Source of the DNA: Luteococcus sanguinis
GTDB taxonomy: Bacteria; Actinomycetota; Actinomycetes; Propionibacteriales; Propionibacteriaceae
Length of the DNA: 64,000 nucleotides
Assembly (NCBI RefSeq): GCF_039527675.1
Contig: NZ_BAAAKI010000013.1
Span: forward strand, 162,582-226,581
Reading direction: 5' to 3'
Shown piece by piece: positions 1-8,176 of the stretch. Within the stretch, counting starts at the first letter, position 1, and every line of letters starts with the position of its first letter. Position numbers and translations under genes: made by a program. Under the pieces are notes generated by a model, which was not told the DNA's origin, searched no databases, and saw only the letters and a program-made list of their open reading frames with translations.

Positions 1-235
1 ACTGGACGATGAGTCGCTCGACGAAGCCGTCCAGCTGTCGGTGTCCACCGCCTCGTCGCTGGGCATCCAGGGCGTGCCCTTCTACCTCATCGACGATCGC
101 TACGGCATCTCCGGAGCGCAGCCGACCGAGGCCTTCATCCAAGCGCTCACGCAGGTCTGGCAGGAGAAGCAGGCCACGCCCGCTCCCCTGCTCCTGCCCG
201 ACGCCGGCGAGGCGTGCGGCCCCGAGGGCTGCTGA
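1..235 (+). CDS. DsbA-family (FrnE-like) oxidoreductase, C-terminal fragment
   Basis: Only the last 77 or so residues are present; the reading frame is open from base 2, so the gene begins before the window. The stretch GIQGVPFYLIDDRYGISGAQ matches the cis-proline and C-terminal part of FrnE-type DsbA proteins (thioredoxin fold, often annotated as 2-hydroxychromene-2-carboxylate isomerase or polyketide FrnE). The CxxC active site would lie upstream and cannot be judged. The tail ends in a Cys-containing CGPEGC sequence. It is convergent with the thioredoxin-like gene that follows, with 9 bases between the stops. Confidence 0.8.
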   Translation, partial: LDDESLDEAVQLSVSTASSLGIQGVPFYLIDDRYGISGAQPTEAFIQALTQVWQEKQATPAPLLLPDAGEACGPEGC

Positions 236-244
236 GCCCGCAGG

Positions 245-1174
245 TCAGGCGAACAGGGCCGTGGACAGCTTGCGGCGCGCCTTGAGCACGGCCGGGTCGG
301 TCTTGCCGACGGCGTCGAACAGCTCCAACAGGCGCAGCCGCAGCTGCTCGCGCAGGTCGGCGTCCCGGTTCTCGCGGATCAGCTCGAGAACCCGGTCGAA
401 GGCGGCAACGGCATCGCCGTTGATGAGCTCCAGGTCAGCGGCCTGCAGCTGAGCCTCGACGTCGCCGGGCTCGGCGCTCGCCCGGGCGACGATCGCGGCA
501 GGGTCGAAGGTCATCGAACGCTGCAGCAGCTTGGCCTGGGCGAGACCCTGGACGGCCTCCTGGTCGGCTGGTGCGGCGGCCAGCACCTTCTCGAACTCGG
601 CCACGGCTGTCGGGAAGTCCCCGGCGACCATGGCCTGGTCAGCGGCGGCGAAGCGCGGATCGACCTGCGGGGTCGCTGCTTCTCCGTCGGCGCCAGCCTG
701 GTCCGCGGTGCTGGCCGCCACCGGCTCGGCCCGTCCAGTGAGGCCATTGGCGATGGCGACCTGGCCCAGTTGCTCCAGCACGGCCTGGATCTCAGCGGCA
801 TCCCGCGTCCCCTGGAACAGCGGCGCAACCTGGCCGGCAATCACTGCGATGACAGTGGGAACGGCCTGCACCTGCAGGGCGGCGGCGATCCGCGGCTGCG
901 CATCGACGTCGACCCGGGCCAGCAACCACTTCCCACCCGCGGCGTTCGTGGCGGCGATCAGCGCGTCCGAGACCTCTTGGGCATTGGCGCGGGCCGAGTG
1001 CAGTTCGATCACGACGGGGTACTGCATCGACCGCGACACGACGGCGTCGAAGGACGCCTCGTCCAGGTCCTGTACGTAACTGGCACCACCGCGACCGGTT
1101 GTCTGGGGCGCGGCGGGCTGGCCCAGGGCGGAAAGGTCGACGGCCCCGGGGCGGTTGAAGCTCTCAGCGGTCAT
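245..1174 (-). CDS. Thioredoxin-like / TPR co-chaperone (YbbN-type)
   Basis: This 309-residue protein has an N-terminal thioredoxin fold (about residues 40-140) followed by an Ala-rich linker and helical TPR-like repeats to the C-terminus, the plan of YbbN/CnoX co-chaperones. The position of the usual WCGPC active site reads HSARANAQ, so both redox cysteines are missing; a holdase or adaptor role is more likely than disulfide exchange. The cis-Pro region (VQAVPTVIAV) is intact. I chose the ATG at 1174 because a GGAAG lies 10 bases upstream; the frame stays open further back, but without homology-like sequence. Confidence 0.85.
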   Translation of the reverse strand: MTAESFNRPGAVDLSALGQPAAPQTTGRGGASYVQDLDEASFDAVVSRSMQYPVVIELHSARANAQEVSDALIAATNAAGGKWLLARVDVDAQPRIAAALQVQAVPTVIAVIAGQVAPLFQGTRDAAEIQAVLEQLGQVAIANGLTGRAEPVAASTADQAGADGEAATPQVDPRFAAADQAMVAGDFPTAVAEFEKVLAAAPADQEAVQGLAQAKLLQRSMTFDPAAIVARASAEPGDVEAQLQAADLELINGDAVAAFDRVLELIRENRDADLREQLRLRLLELFDAVGKTDPAVLKARRKLSTALFA

Positions 1175-1261
1175 GGTGGTAATTCTTCCACGCCCACCAA
1201 CCGGCGTTTTCACCTCCGGGTCCCCTGTCACTCAACCCCGGGGCAGTGCAAGATGGGTTCC

Positions 1262-2896
1262 ATGGCACATGAGCGCGCAGGACAACCTGCCCAGGAACAA
1301 GACCTCATCAAGGTCGAGGAGGTCGTGCAGGCCTACTACGACCTCACCCCCGACCCCTCGAACATCGACCAGCAGGTCGTCTTCGGCACCTCGGGCCATC
1401 GTGGCTCCAGCCTGGACAAGAAGTTCAACGACCTGCACATCGCCGCCACCACGCAGGCGATCGTCGAGTACCGCGCCACCCAGGGCACCGACGGACCACT
1501 GTTCATCGGCAAGGACACCCACGCGCTGAGCCTCCCGGCGTGGAAGACCGCCACCGAGGTGCTCGTCGCGAACGGTGTCGACGTGCTGGCCGAGGGTGAG
1601 GACGACTACACAGCGACCCCTGCCGTCAGCCGCGCGATCATCGTCCACAACCGGGACAACGCCGGCAAGCCGCAGGCCGACGGCATCGTCGTCACCCCCT
1701 CGCACAACCCGCCGCGCGATGGTGGCTTCAAGTACAACCCGCCGAATGGTGGCCCAGCCGACACCGACGCCACCAAGTGGATCGCTGGTCGCGCCAACGA
1801 GCTGATGGCTGACCCCACCGGCATCAAGCGGATGCCCTATGACCAGGCCAAGGGCTCGGTCGAGCGCTTCGACTACATCACCGCCTACTGCACCGACCTC
1901 AAGAACGCGATCAACCTGGACGCGATCCGCGAGGCCGGCGTCAAGATCGGCGCCGACCCCATGGGTGGTGCCTCGGTGCAATTCTGGGGCTACATCGCCG
2001 ACAAGCTCGGTCTGGACCTCACCGTCATCAACCCCGAGGTCGACCCGACCTGGCGTTTCATGACGCTCGACACCGACGGCAAGATCCGGATGGATTGCTC
2101 CTCCCCCGATGCGATGGCCTCGCTGATCAAGAACAAGGACAACTTCCAGCTGTCCACCGGCAACGACGCCGACTCCGACCGGCACGGCGTCGTCACCCCG
2201 GACGCTGGCTTGATGAACCCGAACCACTACCTGGCGGTGGCGATCTGGTACCTCTTCCAGAACCGTCCTGGCTGGGGCGAGCGGGCCCGCGTCGGCAAGA
2301 CGCTGGTCTCCAGCTCCATGATCGACAAGGTCGCGGCCGAGATCGGACGCGAGCTGGTGGAGGTCCCTGTGGGCTTCAAGTGGTTCGTCCCAGGCCTGAT
2401 CTCCGGCGACATGGGCTTCGGCGGCGAGGAGTCGGCTGGAGCGTCCTTCCTGGCGCTGGACGGGTCGACCTGGACGACCGACAAGGACGGCATCCTGCTC
2501 GACCTGCTGGCCAGCGAGATCCTTGCGGTGACCGGGAAGACCCCGAGCGAGCACTACGCCGACCTGGAGGCCAAGTACGGTCGCAGCTACTACGCACGCG
2601 TGGACGCGGACGCCAATCGCGAGCAGAAGGCGCGGCTCTCGAAGCTGTCGCCGGCCGACATCACCGCCACCGAGCTGGCCGGCGAGCCCATTACGGCGGT
2701 ACTCACCGAGGCCCCCGGAAACGGCGCGGCGATCGGTGGCGTGAAGGTCACCACCGAGAACGGTTGGTTCGCCGCCCGTCCGTCGGGCACCGAGGACAAG
2801 TACAAGATCTACGCCGAGTCGCTGAAGTCGGCCGAGCACCTGGCACAGATCCAGGCGGAGGCGAAGGACGTCGTGAACGCGGCCCTCAACGCCTGA
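1262..2896 (+). CDS. pgm: Phosphoglucomutase (alpha-D-glucose-1,6-bisphosphate-dependent)
   Basis: This 544-residue enzyme interconverts glucose 1-phosphate and glucose 6-phosphate, linking glycolysis with glycogen, trehalose and wall sugars. All four active-site loops are visible: the phosphoserine loop TPSHNPP (about residue 145), the metal loop DADSDR (about 303), the sugar loop GEESAG (about 391) and the phosphate loop RPSGTEDKYK (about 507). Length is typical of the Pgm family. Two in-frame ATGs lie 9 bases apart (1253 and 1262); the second gives the usual MAHERAGQ start, but neither has a strong ribosome binding site. It is transcribed divergently from the co-chaperone gene. Confidence 0.96.
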   Translation: MAHERAGQPAQEQDLIKVEEVVQAYYDLTPDPSNIDQQVVFGTSGHRGSSLDKKFNDLHIAATTQAIVEYRATQGTDGPLFIGKDTHALSLPAWKTATEVLVANGVDVLAEGEDDYTATPAVSRAIIVHNRDNAGKPQADGIVVTPSHNPPRDGGFKYNPPNGGPADTDATKWIAGRANELMADPTGIKRMPYDQAKGSVERFDYITAYCTDLKNAINLDAIREAGVKIGADPMGGASVQFWGYIADKLGLDLTVINPEVDPTWRFMTLDTDGKIRMDCSSPDAMASLIKNKDNFQLSTGNDADSDRHGVVTPDAGLMNPNHYLAVAIWYLFQNRPGWGERARVGKTLVSSSMIDKVAAEIGRELVEVPVGFKWFVPGLISGDMGFGGEESAGASFLALDGSTWTTDKDGILLDLLASEILAVTGKTPSEHYADLEAKYGRSYYARVDADANREQKARLSKLSPADITATELAGEPITAVLTEAPGNGAAIGGVKVTTENGWFAARPSGTEDKYKIYAESLKSAEHLAQIQAEAKDVVNAALNA

Positions 2897-2920
2897 GCCA
2901 CCCGCGAAACACGCTTTCGG

Positions 2921-2942
2921 NNNNNNNNNNNNNNNNNNNNNN
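2921..2942. other. Assembly gap (22 N)
   Basis: A run of 22 undetermined bases lies 24 bases after the pgm stop. The left flank ends in a small inverted repeat (CGAAA-CACGC-TTTCG, 2905-2919), and the right flank is GC-rich, so a difficult hairpin such as the pgm terminator may have interrupted the read. The rest of 2943-3063 holds no convincing gene. Confidence 0.95.
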
Positions 2943-3063
2943 CCAATCGGGAGCGGCGCCTCGTTGTTGCGTCGTCGCAGTGACATCGTGGGCCCAGCGC
3001 GTACCCGTGGACGATGGATCGTTCAAGCGGCCAGATTTCCCACCCTGTCAGGGTGCGGAAGGC

Positions 3064-3618
3064 TCAGGAACCATCGTCCTCGTCGTCCGGCTCCTGCACC
3101 CGGACATTGGCTCGGAGACCCGCTCGCTGGATCACCTGCTGGATCGTCAGGTCGCGCTCCTCGGGGCGTCCGACGTAGGTGATGTCGCGCAAGCCTTGGT
3201 CCTGGGCAGCCGACTCGAAGGTGAAGTGGCCGTAACCCAGGATCCGTCCCCAGAAGGGCTGGGCGACGGAGATGTCGAGGATTCGGGTCATCGGCATGGT
3301 GGCCAGGTGCTGGTCGAGGATGCCGTGCACCCGGAAGACCCGCATGTTGGTGATGACGAAGCGGTCCATGTACTGGATGTGGATCTTCACCAGCGCCCAC
3401 AACATCACGGCGAATCCCAGTGCCACGGGAACCCAGAAGAGGTCCCCCCAGTGCGGCAGCATCCAGAACCAGGGGATGAGGGCGACGATCGCCAGCACGG
3501 GCCCTGCCATGGTCACCCAGTGCTTGGGGACCTCGTCGATCACGTACTCCCCCTCCCCGCTGATGAGGTGGCGGTCGACGTCAGGTTCGACGAAGCGGGT
3601 GAAGAATCCGGCGGCCAT
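3064..3618 (-). CDS. PH-domain-containing membrane protein
   Basis: This 184-residue protein has a short cytoplasmic N-terminus, two adjacent hydrophobic segments (about residues 36-52 and 61-77, containing AGPVLAIVALIPWFWMLP and WVPVALGFAVMLWALV), then a bacterial PH-like domain beginning YMDRFVITNMRVFRVHG. The pattern DRFVITNxRVFRxxG is characteristic of YdbT/bPH_2 proteins. The C-terminus is acidic. The precise function is unknown; members are often linked with envelope stress. It lies 15 bases downstream of the small membrane gene at 3634-3783 and is probably co-transcribed with it. Confidence 0.8.
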   Translation of the reverse strand: MAAGFFTRFVEPDVDRHLISGEGEYVIDEVPKHWVTMAGPVLAIVALIPWFWMLPHWGDLFWVPVALGFAVMLWALVKIHIQYMDRFVITNMRVFRVHGILDQHLATMPMTRILDISVAQPFWGRILGYGHFTFESAAQDQGLRDITYVGRPEERDLTIQQVIQRAGLRANVRVQEPDDEDDGS

Positions 3619-3633
3619 CGAGGTGGCCGAGGG

Positions 3634-3783
3634 TCAGTTCGCGAGGGCGCGGAACAGGCGGGTGATGGCGTCCACGACGGACTTCACACCGTTGGCGAAC
3701 TCCTCGGGCTGGGTCGCGATGTAGTAGATGATGAACGCGACCAGGAGGGTCCACAAGATCTTCTTGGCCCACTCGGGCATCAT
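3634..3783 (-). CDS. Small single-pass membrane protein, unknown function
   Basis: The product is 48 or 49 residues (tandem ATGs at 3783 and 3780). GAGGAG just upstream is best spaced for the second ATG. The protein is MPEWAKK followed by one membrane helix (ILWTLLVAFIIYYIATQP) and a short amphipathic tail (VKSVVDAITRLFRALAN). I do not recognise a named family. Tight spacing to the PH-domain gene suggests a joint membrane role, but that is inference only. Confidence 0.65.
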   Translation of the reverse strand: MMPEWAKKILWTLLVAFIIYYIATQPEEFANGVKSVVDAITRLFRALAN

Positions 3784-3973
3784 CGTTCTCCTCGCTGTGT
3801 ACGGCAGGGTGGCCATAGGGGAAGGTCACACCGGTCTGCACCATAGTGCCGCAGCCTGGCCCTGCGGTCACCAACGGCGCGCCAAACCCTTCAGCGGCAG
3901 TGCAGGGTTCACGGTTGCGGAAACCCGCCACCCGCCCGCCCGCGCCTCAATGGCCTGTGAAAGAGTTGGACCC

Positions 3974-4423
3974 ATGGACAACGAGAACCTCTTCATCTGC
4001 ATCGACCACGTCGGCCTGGCCGTCAACGACCTCGACGAGGCCATCAAGTTCCACACCGAGAAGTTCGGCTGGCGCTTGCTCCACCAGGAGGTCAACGAGG
4101 AGCAGGGCGTTGCCGAGGCCATGATGGGCACCGGCTCGCAGCTGCCCGAGAGCGCCCAGATCCAGCTTCTGGCCCCGCTGAAGGAAGACTCCACCATCGG
4201 CAAGTGGCTGGCCCGCAACGGCGGCCCCGGCATCCAGCAGCTCTGCTACCGCGTGGCCGACATCGACCACGTGTGCGAGGTGCTGCGCGAGCGCGGCCTG
4301 CGCCTGCTCTACCCCGAGCCCAAGACCGGCACCGGTGGCGCGCGCATCAACTTCGTCCACCCGAAGGATGCCGGTGGCGTCCTGCTCGAGCTGACCGAGC
4401 CCCCGGCCAACGCCGCTCACTGA
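3974..4423 (+). CDS. mce: Methylmalonyl-CoA epimerase
   Basis: This 149-residue vicinal-oxygen-chelate enzyme interconverts (R)- and (S)-methylmalonyl-CoA in the B12-dependent propionate pathway. The N-terminus DNENLFICIDHV and the block RINFVHPKDAGGVLLELTEP closely match the Propionibacterium shermanii epimerase. Metal ligands His12, Gln64 and the Glu of LLELT are present. The third ligand, His91 in P. shermanii (GLHHMAWRV), is replaced by Gln in GIQQLCYRV; from memory the same replacement occurs in mycobacterial homologues. A strong terminator follows at 4451-4482. The 190 bases upstream hold no other gene. Confidence 0.95.
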   Translation: MDNENLFICIDHVGLAVNDLDEAIKFHTEKFGWRLLHQEVNEEQGVAEAMMGTGSQLPESAQIQLLAPLKEDSTIGKWLARNGGPGIQQLCYRVADIDHVCEVLRERGLRLLYPEPKTGTGGARINFVHPKDAGGVLLELTEPPANAAH

Positions 4424-4450
4424 GCCAGCCGACCATTCATTTCCGTCGCC

Positions 4451-4482
4451 GCGGGCGGCGCTCCCCTCGGAGCGCCGCCCGC
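4451..4482 (+). terminator. Rho-independent-type hairpin after mce
   Basis: A perfect 14-bp stem (GCGGGCGGCGCTCC with its complement) closes on a CCTC loop 28 bases after the epimerase stop. There is no U-tract, which is usual for high-GC actinobacterial terminators. Confidence 0.8.
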
Positions 4483-4503
4483 ACTGCGTCCGGGCGGTGT
4501 TGG

Positions 4504-4509
4504 TAGCCT
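4504..4509 (+). promoter_or_regulatory. Candidate -10 (TAGCCT) for the DivIVA-like gene
   Basis: TAGCCT lies 49 bases upstream of the GTG at 4559, between the mce terminator and the gene. It matches the TANNNT form seen repeatedly in this window. No clear -35 is visible. Confidence 0.3.
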
Positions 4510-4558
4510 CAAGGGTGGGCGCCACTCCCCCGGCGAGCCGCTGGACGAGAGGAATGAC

Positions 4559-5800
4559 GTGACGCAGCAGTCGGACGATTACTACGACGACACCGCGAAC
4601 GAGGAGACGGGCCTCAACCTGTTCGACGACTCGGCAAGCGCGGCGGGGTCCTTCACCCGCGAGATGTTCGGCTACGACCGTGGGTCGGTCGACAGTTACG
4701 TCCGCGAGATCGAGAAGCAGCTCTCGACGCTCAAGCAGCTCGTCCGCACCCTGCGCCACGAGGTCGCACTGGCCGAGCGGACCAACGGCACCACCGACTT
4801 CACCCGGCTCGGGTCCCACGCCACCGGCATCCTGCGTACCGCCGAGTCCCAGGGCAATGACCTGGTCGCCAAGGCCTCCATCGAGGCCGAACGGATCAAG
4901 GAGGAGGGGCGGCGTGTCGCGGCCGACCTCCGCGCCAATGCCCAGGCCGAGGCGGACGACATCCGGGTCGCGGGCCTGGCGAACCTGCGCCAACTGCGCG
5001 AGGACCTCGAGGGCGAGCAGACCACCACGATCATGGCCGCGCGAGGCGAGGCCCAGTCCATCATCGCCGCCGCCCGCCGCCAGGCCGACGCACTGGCCAC
5101 CCAGGCGCGGCAGAATTTCGCCAACCAGACCCAGGCCGCCGAGCTGCAGGCCGAGAGGATCATCGCCGAGGCGAACCGCCGCGCCGCCGACATCGAGGCA
5201 GCAGCGAAGCAGACCGCTGAGACCCATCTGGTCGAGGCCAATGCCCGCCACGACGAACTGCGCCTCAAGGCGGAGGCGCTGCTGAGCGAGGCCACCCAGC
5301 ACCACGAGCAGTCAGCCGCCGACCTGGCGAACCAGGCAGAGGAGGCCCAGCAGATCCGTTCGCGAGCGCTGGCCGAGGCCGAGAAGACCAAGGCCGAAGC
5401 CGCGCGCGAAGCGGAGACGACGATCGCGTCCGCCCACCGTCAGGCAGCCATGCTGAAGGACCGCCTCGAGGAGCAGTACGCCTGGCGCAAGGAGCAGTTG
5501 GAGCGCGAGGTCGCAGCGTTGGTGCAGCGCAAGGGAGCGGTCGTGGCGCAGATGTCGAACCTGCGCCAGCTCGCGGGTGACGCGCCGCTCGACTTCCCCG
5601 ACGACGATCCCTTCGGCTCCTCCGACCCGCGGGAGAAGCAGACCTTCGCCGCCGAGCAGCTGCCGCCGCTCGACGCCGACGCGACCCAGGTGCAGCCCCG
5701 CATCGAGTCCGGTGAACAGACCCAGGTCTTCGACCATACATCCACCGAGGTCTTCGACCGCTCCGACGTCGAGTACACCGAGGTGGTCAGGCGCGACTGA
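4559..5800 (+). CDS. DivIVA/Wag31-like coiled-coil polarity protein
   Basis: The 413-residue protein starts at GTG with AGAGG 6 bases upstream. After an acidic N-terminus comes a DivIVA-type segment (MFGYDRGSVDSYVREIEKQL, about residues 36-55), then a long Ala/Glu/Arg-rich coiled coil (about 110-340) and an acidic Thr/Glu-rich tail. This is the plan of actinobacterial cytoskeletal scaffolds of the DivIVA/Scy/FilP group, which organise polar growth and division. Annotation pipelines often call such proteins cellulose-binding or DivIVA domain proteins. It is longer than classical Wag31 (about 260 residues), so it is probably a paralogue. Confidence 0.75.
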   Translation: MTQQSDDYYDDTANEETGLNLFDDSASAAGSFTREMFGYDRGSVDSYVREIEKQLSTLKQLVRTLRHEVALAERTNGTTDFTRLGSHATGILRTAESQGNDLVAKASIEAERIKEEGRRVAADLRANAQAEADDIRVAGLANLRQLREDLEGEQTTTIMAARGEAQSIIAAARRQADALATQARQNFANQTQAAELQAERIIAEANRRAADIEAAAKQTAETHLVEANARHDELRLKAEALLSEATQHHEQSAADLANQAEEAQQIRSRALAEAEKTKAEAAREAETTIASAHRQAAMLKDRLEEQYAWRKEQLEREVAALVQRKGAVVAQMSNLRQLAGDAPLDFPDDDPFGSSDPREKQTFAAEQLPPLDADATQVQPRIESGEQTQVFDHTSTEVFDRSDVEYTEVVRRD

Positions 5801-5805
5801 CTTAC

Positions 5806-6882
5806 TCAACCCCTGTCGGTGTGCGTCGTGCCCGCCGAATCGCGCCAGATGACCGTGGGCCTGGTGAAGTCCGTGTTGCGCTTCTCGGCCGCAGAGACCC
5901 AACAGCTGTACGTGCCCGCGAGCACTTCCTTGGTCTCGACGCTTTCGGGATTGTCGGCCCACACGACGCTCACCAGCCTTGCGCCCTGTGGGAGGACGCC
6001 CGCAGCCCAGGCCCTGCCCTGGCCCGTCAGCTGCTGCGATGTGAAGCTCTTCGTCACCGACGAAGTCGACAGTGGGCTCGTGGCTCCCGAACCTTCCGCG
6101 ATGAGCTCGAACATGTCGTGGGCCTCGGAGACGATGACGCTCACGTCGCCGCCCAGCAGCTGGGTCGTTGCCGCGGGCAGCGCTCGTCCGGTGCCCTCGC
6201 GGTAGACCCCTGCGGTGTCGCGGAAGAAGATGTCGGCCTTCTCCCCACTGCCAACCGGATGGTCGTAGCGCATCAGGAGCACGCTGACCCCGGAGCTGCC
6301 GAGCGGGACGGGCTTGGTGGTGACGACCTCGCTCGGGGTGTCGTCGCCGGGCCGCCCGACGCGTGCCACCCAGGTGGGATTGCCGGGCACGGTGACGACA
6401 CGCCAGCGCTGCAGGTCACCACCCCCCGCCGTCATGATGGACGCAACCTCGGTGAGCTTTCCCGAACCGCTGCGGATGTCGAGCGGTGTGACCAGTTGCG
6501 CGCCCGTACTCGATCGCACCTCGATCTGCACGCCATCGGCGCAATCCGTGACGGCCGGGGCCGCGCCACACCTCGCGACGAAGGTCGGCTGGTCGAGGAG
6601 TTCACCGTTGGCGAGTTCGTTCCCGTCCAACCGCACCTCGACGAGCGAACTCGGGGAGTTCGCGCTGTCCAAGGAGGTCCTGGTGCCCTGCTGCGTGACC
6701 ATCGTGGCAGTCAACAGGCCAACCCCGCACAAGGCCCCGGCCCAGGCCGCCCGACGCTGGTTGCGCTCGCGGACCCCTTGCCGGCCGCGCGCGATCAGCT
6801 CGTCGAGGTCCAGGTTGACTTCATGGGTACGAGCCGATTCGGCCAGGTGCTGCTTCAGGTCGTGTTCGAAGTCGGTGCTCAT
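5806..6882 (-). CDS. Single-pass membrane protein, probable partner of the adjacent ECF sigma factor
   Basis: This 358-residue protein has a charged cytoplasmic N-terminus (1-44), one membrane helix (about 45-63, AWAGALCGVGLLTATMVT) and a large extracytoplasmic domain with several cysteines (CGAAPAVTDC, CWVSAAE). Its ATG overlaps the sigma-factor stop by 4 bases (ATGA), so the two are translationally coupled. The context suggests an anti-sigma or signal-sensing role, but I see no ZAS zinc motif or other named anti-sigma domain; this role is inferred from position and topology alone. Confidence 0.6.
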   Translation of the reverse strand: MSTDFEHDLKQHLAESARTHEVNLDLDELIARGRQGVRERNQRRAAWAGALCGVGLLTATMVTQQGTRTSLDSANSPSSLVEVRLDGNELANGELLDQPTFVARCGAAPAVTDCADGVQIEVRSSTGAQLVTPLDIRSGSGKLTEVASIMTAGGGDLQRWRVVTVPGNPTWVARVGRPGDDTPSEVVTTKPVPLGSSGVSVLLMRYDHPVGSGEKADIFFRDTAGVYREGTGRALPAATTQLLGGDVSVIVSEAHDMFELIAEGSGATSPLSTSSVTKSFTSQQLTGQGRAWAAGVLPQGARLVSVVWADNPESVETKEVLAGTYSCWVSAAEKRNTDFTRPTVIWRDSAGTTHTDRG

Positions 6883-7385
6883 GCAAGTGCTCCTTCGGCT
6901 TGAAGGGTGCGCAGGGTGGCCAGGCCGCGTGATGCGGCCGACTTCACTGCGCCGGGGGAAATGTTCAGGGACTCGGCGATCTCTCGCTCGGTCATGTCGC
7001 AGAAGTAGCGCAGCACGATCACCCTGCGCTGCCCCTCCGGCAATCGCCGCACCAACCTGGCCACCTCATCGTGCGTGGCAAGACGCTCATGCGCGTCCAG
7101 GGCGGCCAGCGAGCTGGCTGGGTCGTCGTCCAGGACCTCCGAGCGGCGGGAGCGCCATCGGTCGATGTTCTCGTTGACGAGTGTCCGTCTGGCATAGGCC
7201 AGGGCGTCCGCGCGGCGCACCTTCGGCCACGCCACGTAGGTCTTGACCAAGGCACTCTGCACCAGGTCATCGGCCTGTTCCCGGTTGCCGGTCAGCAGCC
7301 AGGCCGTTCCGCTCAGCGACGACTGCGCGTCGGTGACGAATTGGGAGAATTCCTCATCCCGCTGCGCCTTCTTTGGGCCAAACAT
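6879..7385 (-). CDS. ECF RNA polymerase sigma factor, SigE70 family
   Basis: This 168-residue sigma factor has region 2 (LSGTAWLLTGNREQADDLVQ) at residues 26-90 and region 4 (LPEGQRRVIVLRYFCDMTER, then a helix-turn-helix ending SPGAVKSAASRG) at about 112-160. Length and motifs fit the actinobacterial SigE70 group of ECF factors. It is first in a two-gene operon with the membrane protein downstream. An ECF-type promoter (GCAACC-N16-CGTAGT) sits upstream at 7419-7446, implying autoregulation, and a 6-bp hairpin lies in the leader. Confidence 0.88.
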   Translation of the reverse strand: MFGPKKAQRDEEFSQFVTDAQSSLSGTAWLLTGNREQADDLVQSALVKTYVAWPKVRRADALAYARRTLVNENIDRWRSRRSEVLDDDPASSLAALDAHERLATHDEVARLVRRLPEGQRRVIVLRYFCDMTEREIAESLNISPGAVKSAASRGLATLRTLQAEGALA

Positions 7386-7400
7386 CGTGTCCCCGTCCTG

Positions 7401-7416
7401 TGGGTGTCCTCACCCA
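7401..7416 (-). other. Small hairpin in the sigma-factor leader
   Basis: TGGGTG-TCCT-CACCCA forms a perfect 6-bp stem between the predicted ECF promoter and the start codon. It could act as a weak terminator or a translation-modulating element; the function is unknown. Confidence 0.4.
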
Positions 7417-7418
7417 GC

Positions 7419-7446
7419 ACTACGGAGGAAGGCACCAGAAGGTTGC
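7419..7446 (-). promoter_or_regulatory. ECF-type promoter of the SigE70-family gene
   Basis: On the minus strand GCAACC (7446-7441), a 16-base spacer and CGTAGT (7424-7419) precede the sigma gene by 33 bases. The AAC-type -35 and CGT-type -10 at this spacing are the hallmark of ECF-controlled, usually self-controlled, promoters. Confidence 0.6.
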
Positions 7447-7453
7447 TCCAGCC

Positions 7454-8170
7454 TCAGAACAATCGGTCCTCGGCGTGGTCCATTCCGCGCAGCGCGTCGT
7501 AGTCGACCGTGACACATGCGATGCCGCGGTCGCCGGCCAGCACCCGGGCTTGCGGCTTGATCTGCTGGGCCGCGAAGACCCCGGCGACCGGGCTCATCAG
7601 CGGGTCGCGGTTCATCAGTTCGAGGTAACGGGAGAGCTGCTCGACCCCGTCGATCTCACCCCGACGCTTCACCTCGACGGCCACGTACTGGCCCTCGTCG
7701 CTGCGCAACAGCAGGTCCACCGGGCCGATGGCGGTGAAGTATTCGCGCTGGACCAAGGTCCAACCGTCCCCGAAGGTGGTCGGGTTCTCCGCGAGCAGGG
7801 CCTGGAGGTGGGCTTCGACGCCGTCCTTCTGCAGGCCCGGGTCGACTCCGAAGTCCTGTTCGACGTCCAGGTGCACGGCGCCGATCGAGATCTGCAATGT
7901 GTCGCCCCCCTTGCCCTTGACCTCCCAGACCTGGGTGATCGTCGGGTCGAGGTCGGCCGTGGTGGCGGGGACGTCGGTTGCCTCGTCGAGGTGGGTGACC
8001 TCGAGCGTGCACGGCGGGCTCATCCAGTTCAGCGGCTTGTAGGCGCGGTCGTCGGCATGGATCGAGACCGAGGAGTCGGCCTTGACGATGATCAGCCGCT
8101 TCGCCATCGGCAGGTGCGCCGTGAGCCGCCCCGCGTAGTCGACCTGACAATCCGCAATCACCAAACGCAC
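7454..8170 (-). CDS. nucS: Mismatch-specific endonuclease NucS/EndoMS
   Basis: This 238-residue protein replaces MutS/MutL in mismatch repair in most Actinobacteria by cutting both strands at mismatches. The C-terminal nuclease domain shows the PD-(D/E)xK residues Asp152 (GPVDLLLR), Glu166 and Lys168 (VAVEVKRR), with the spacing of the archaeal enzyme. The C-terminus ends DRLF, a sliding-clamp-binding tail. The start codon is GTG; no ribosome binding site precedes it, but TAGGTT lies 6 bases upstream, so a leaderless mRNA is predicted. The upstream region shared with the divergent gene contains 13-bp direct repeats. Confidence 0.95.
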   Translation of the reverse strand: MRLVIADCQVDYAGRLTAHLPMAKRLIIVKADSSVSIHADDRAYKPLNWMSPPCTLEVTHLDEATDVPATTADLDPTITQVWEVKGKGGDTLQISIGAVHLDVEQDFGVDPGLQKDGVEAHLQALLAENPTTFGDGWTLVQREYFTAIGPVDLLLRSDEGQYVAVEVKRRGEIDGVEQLSRYLELMNRDPLMSPVAGVFAAQQIKPQARVLAGDRGIACVTVDYDALRGMDHAEDRLF

Positions 8171-8176
8171 GCGGTC

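Noticed and set aside
1232..2986. A 584-codon open frame opposite pgm that crosses the N gap
   Set aside because: It includes ambiguous residues from the gap and is antisense to a complete pgm gene.
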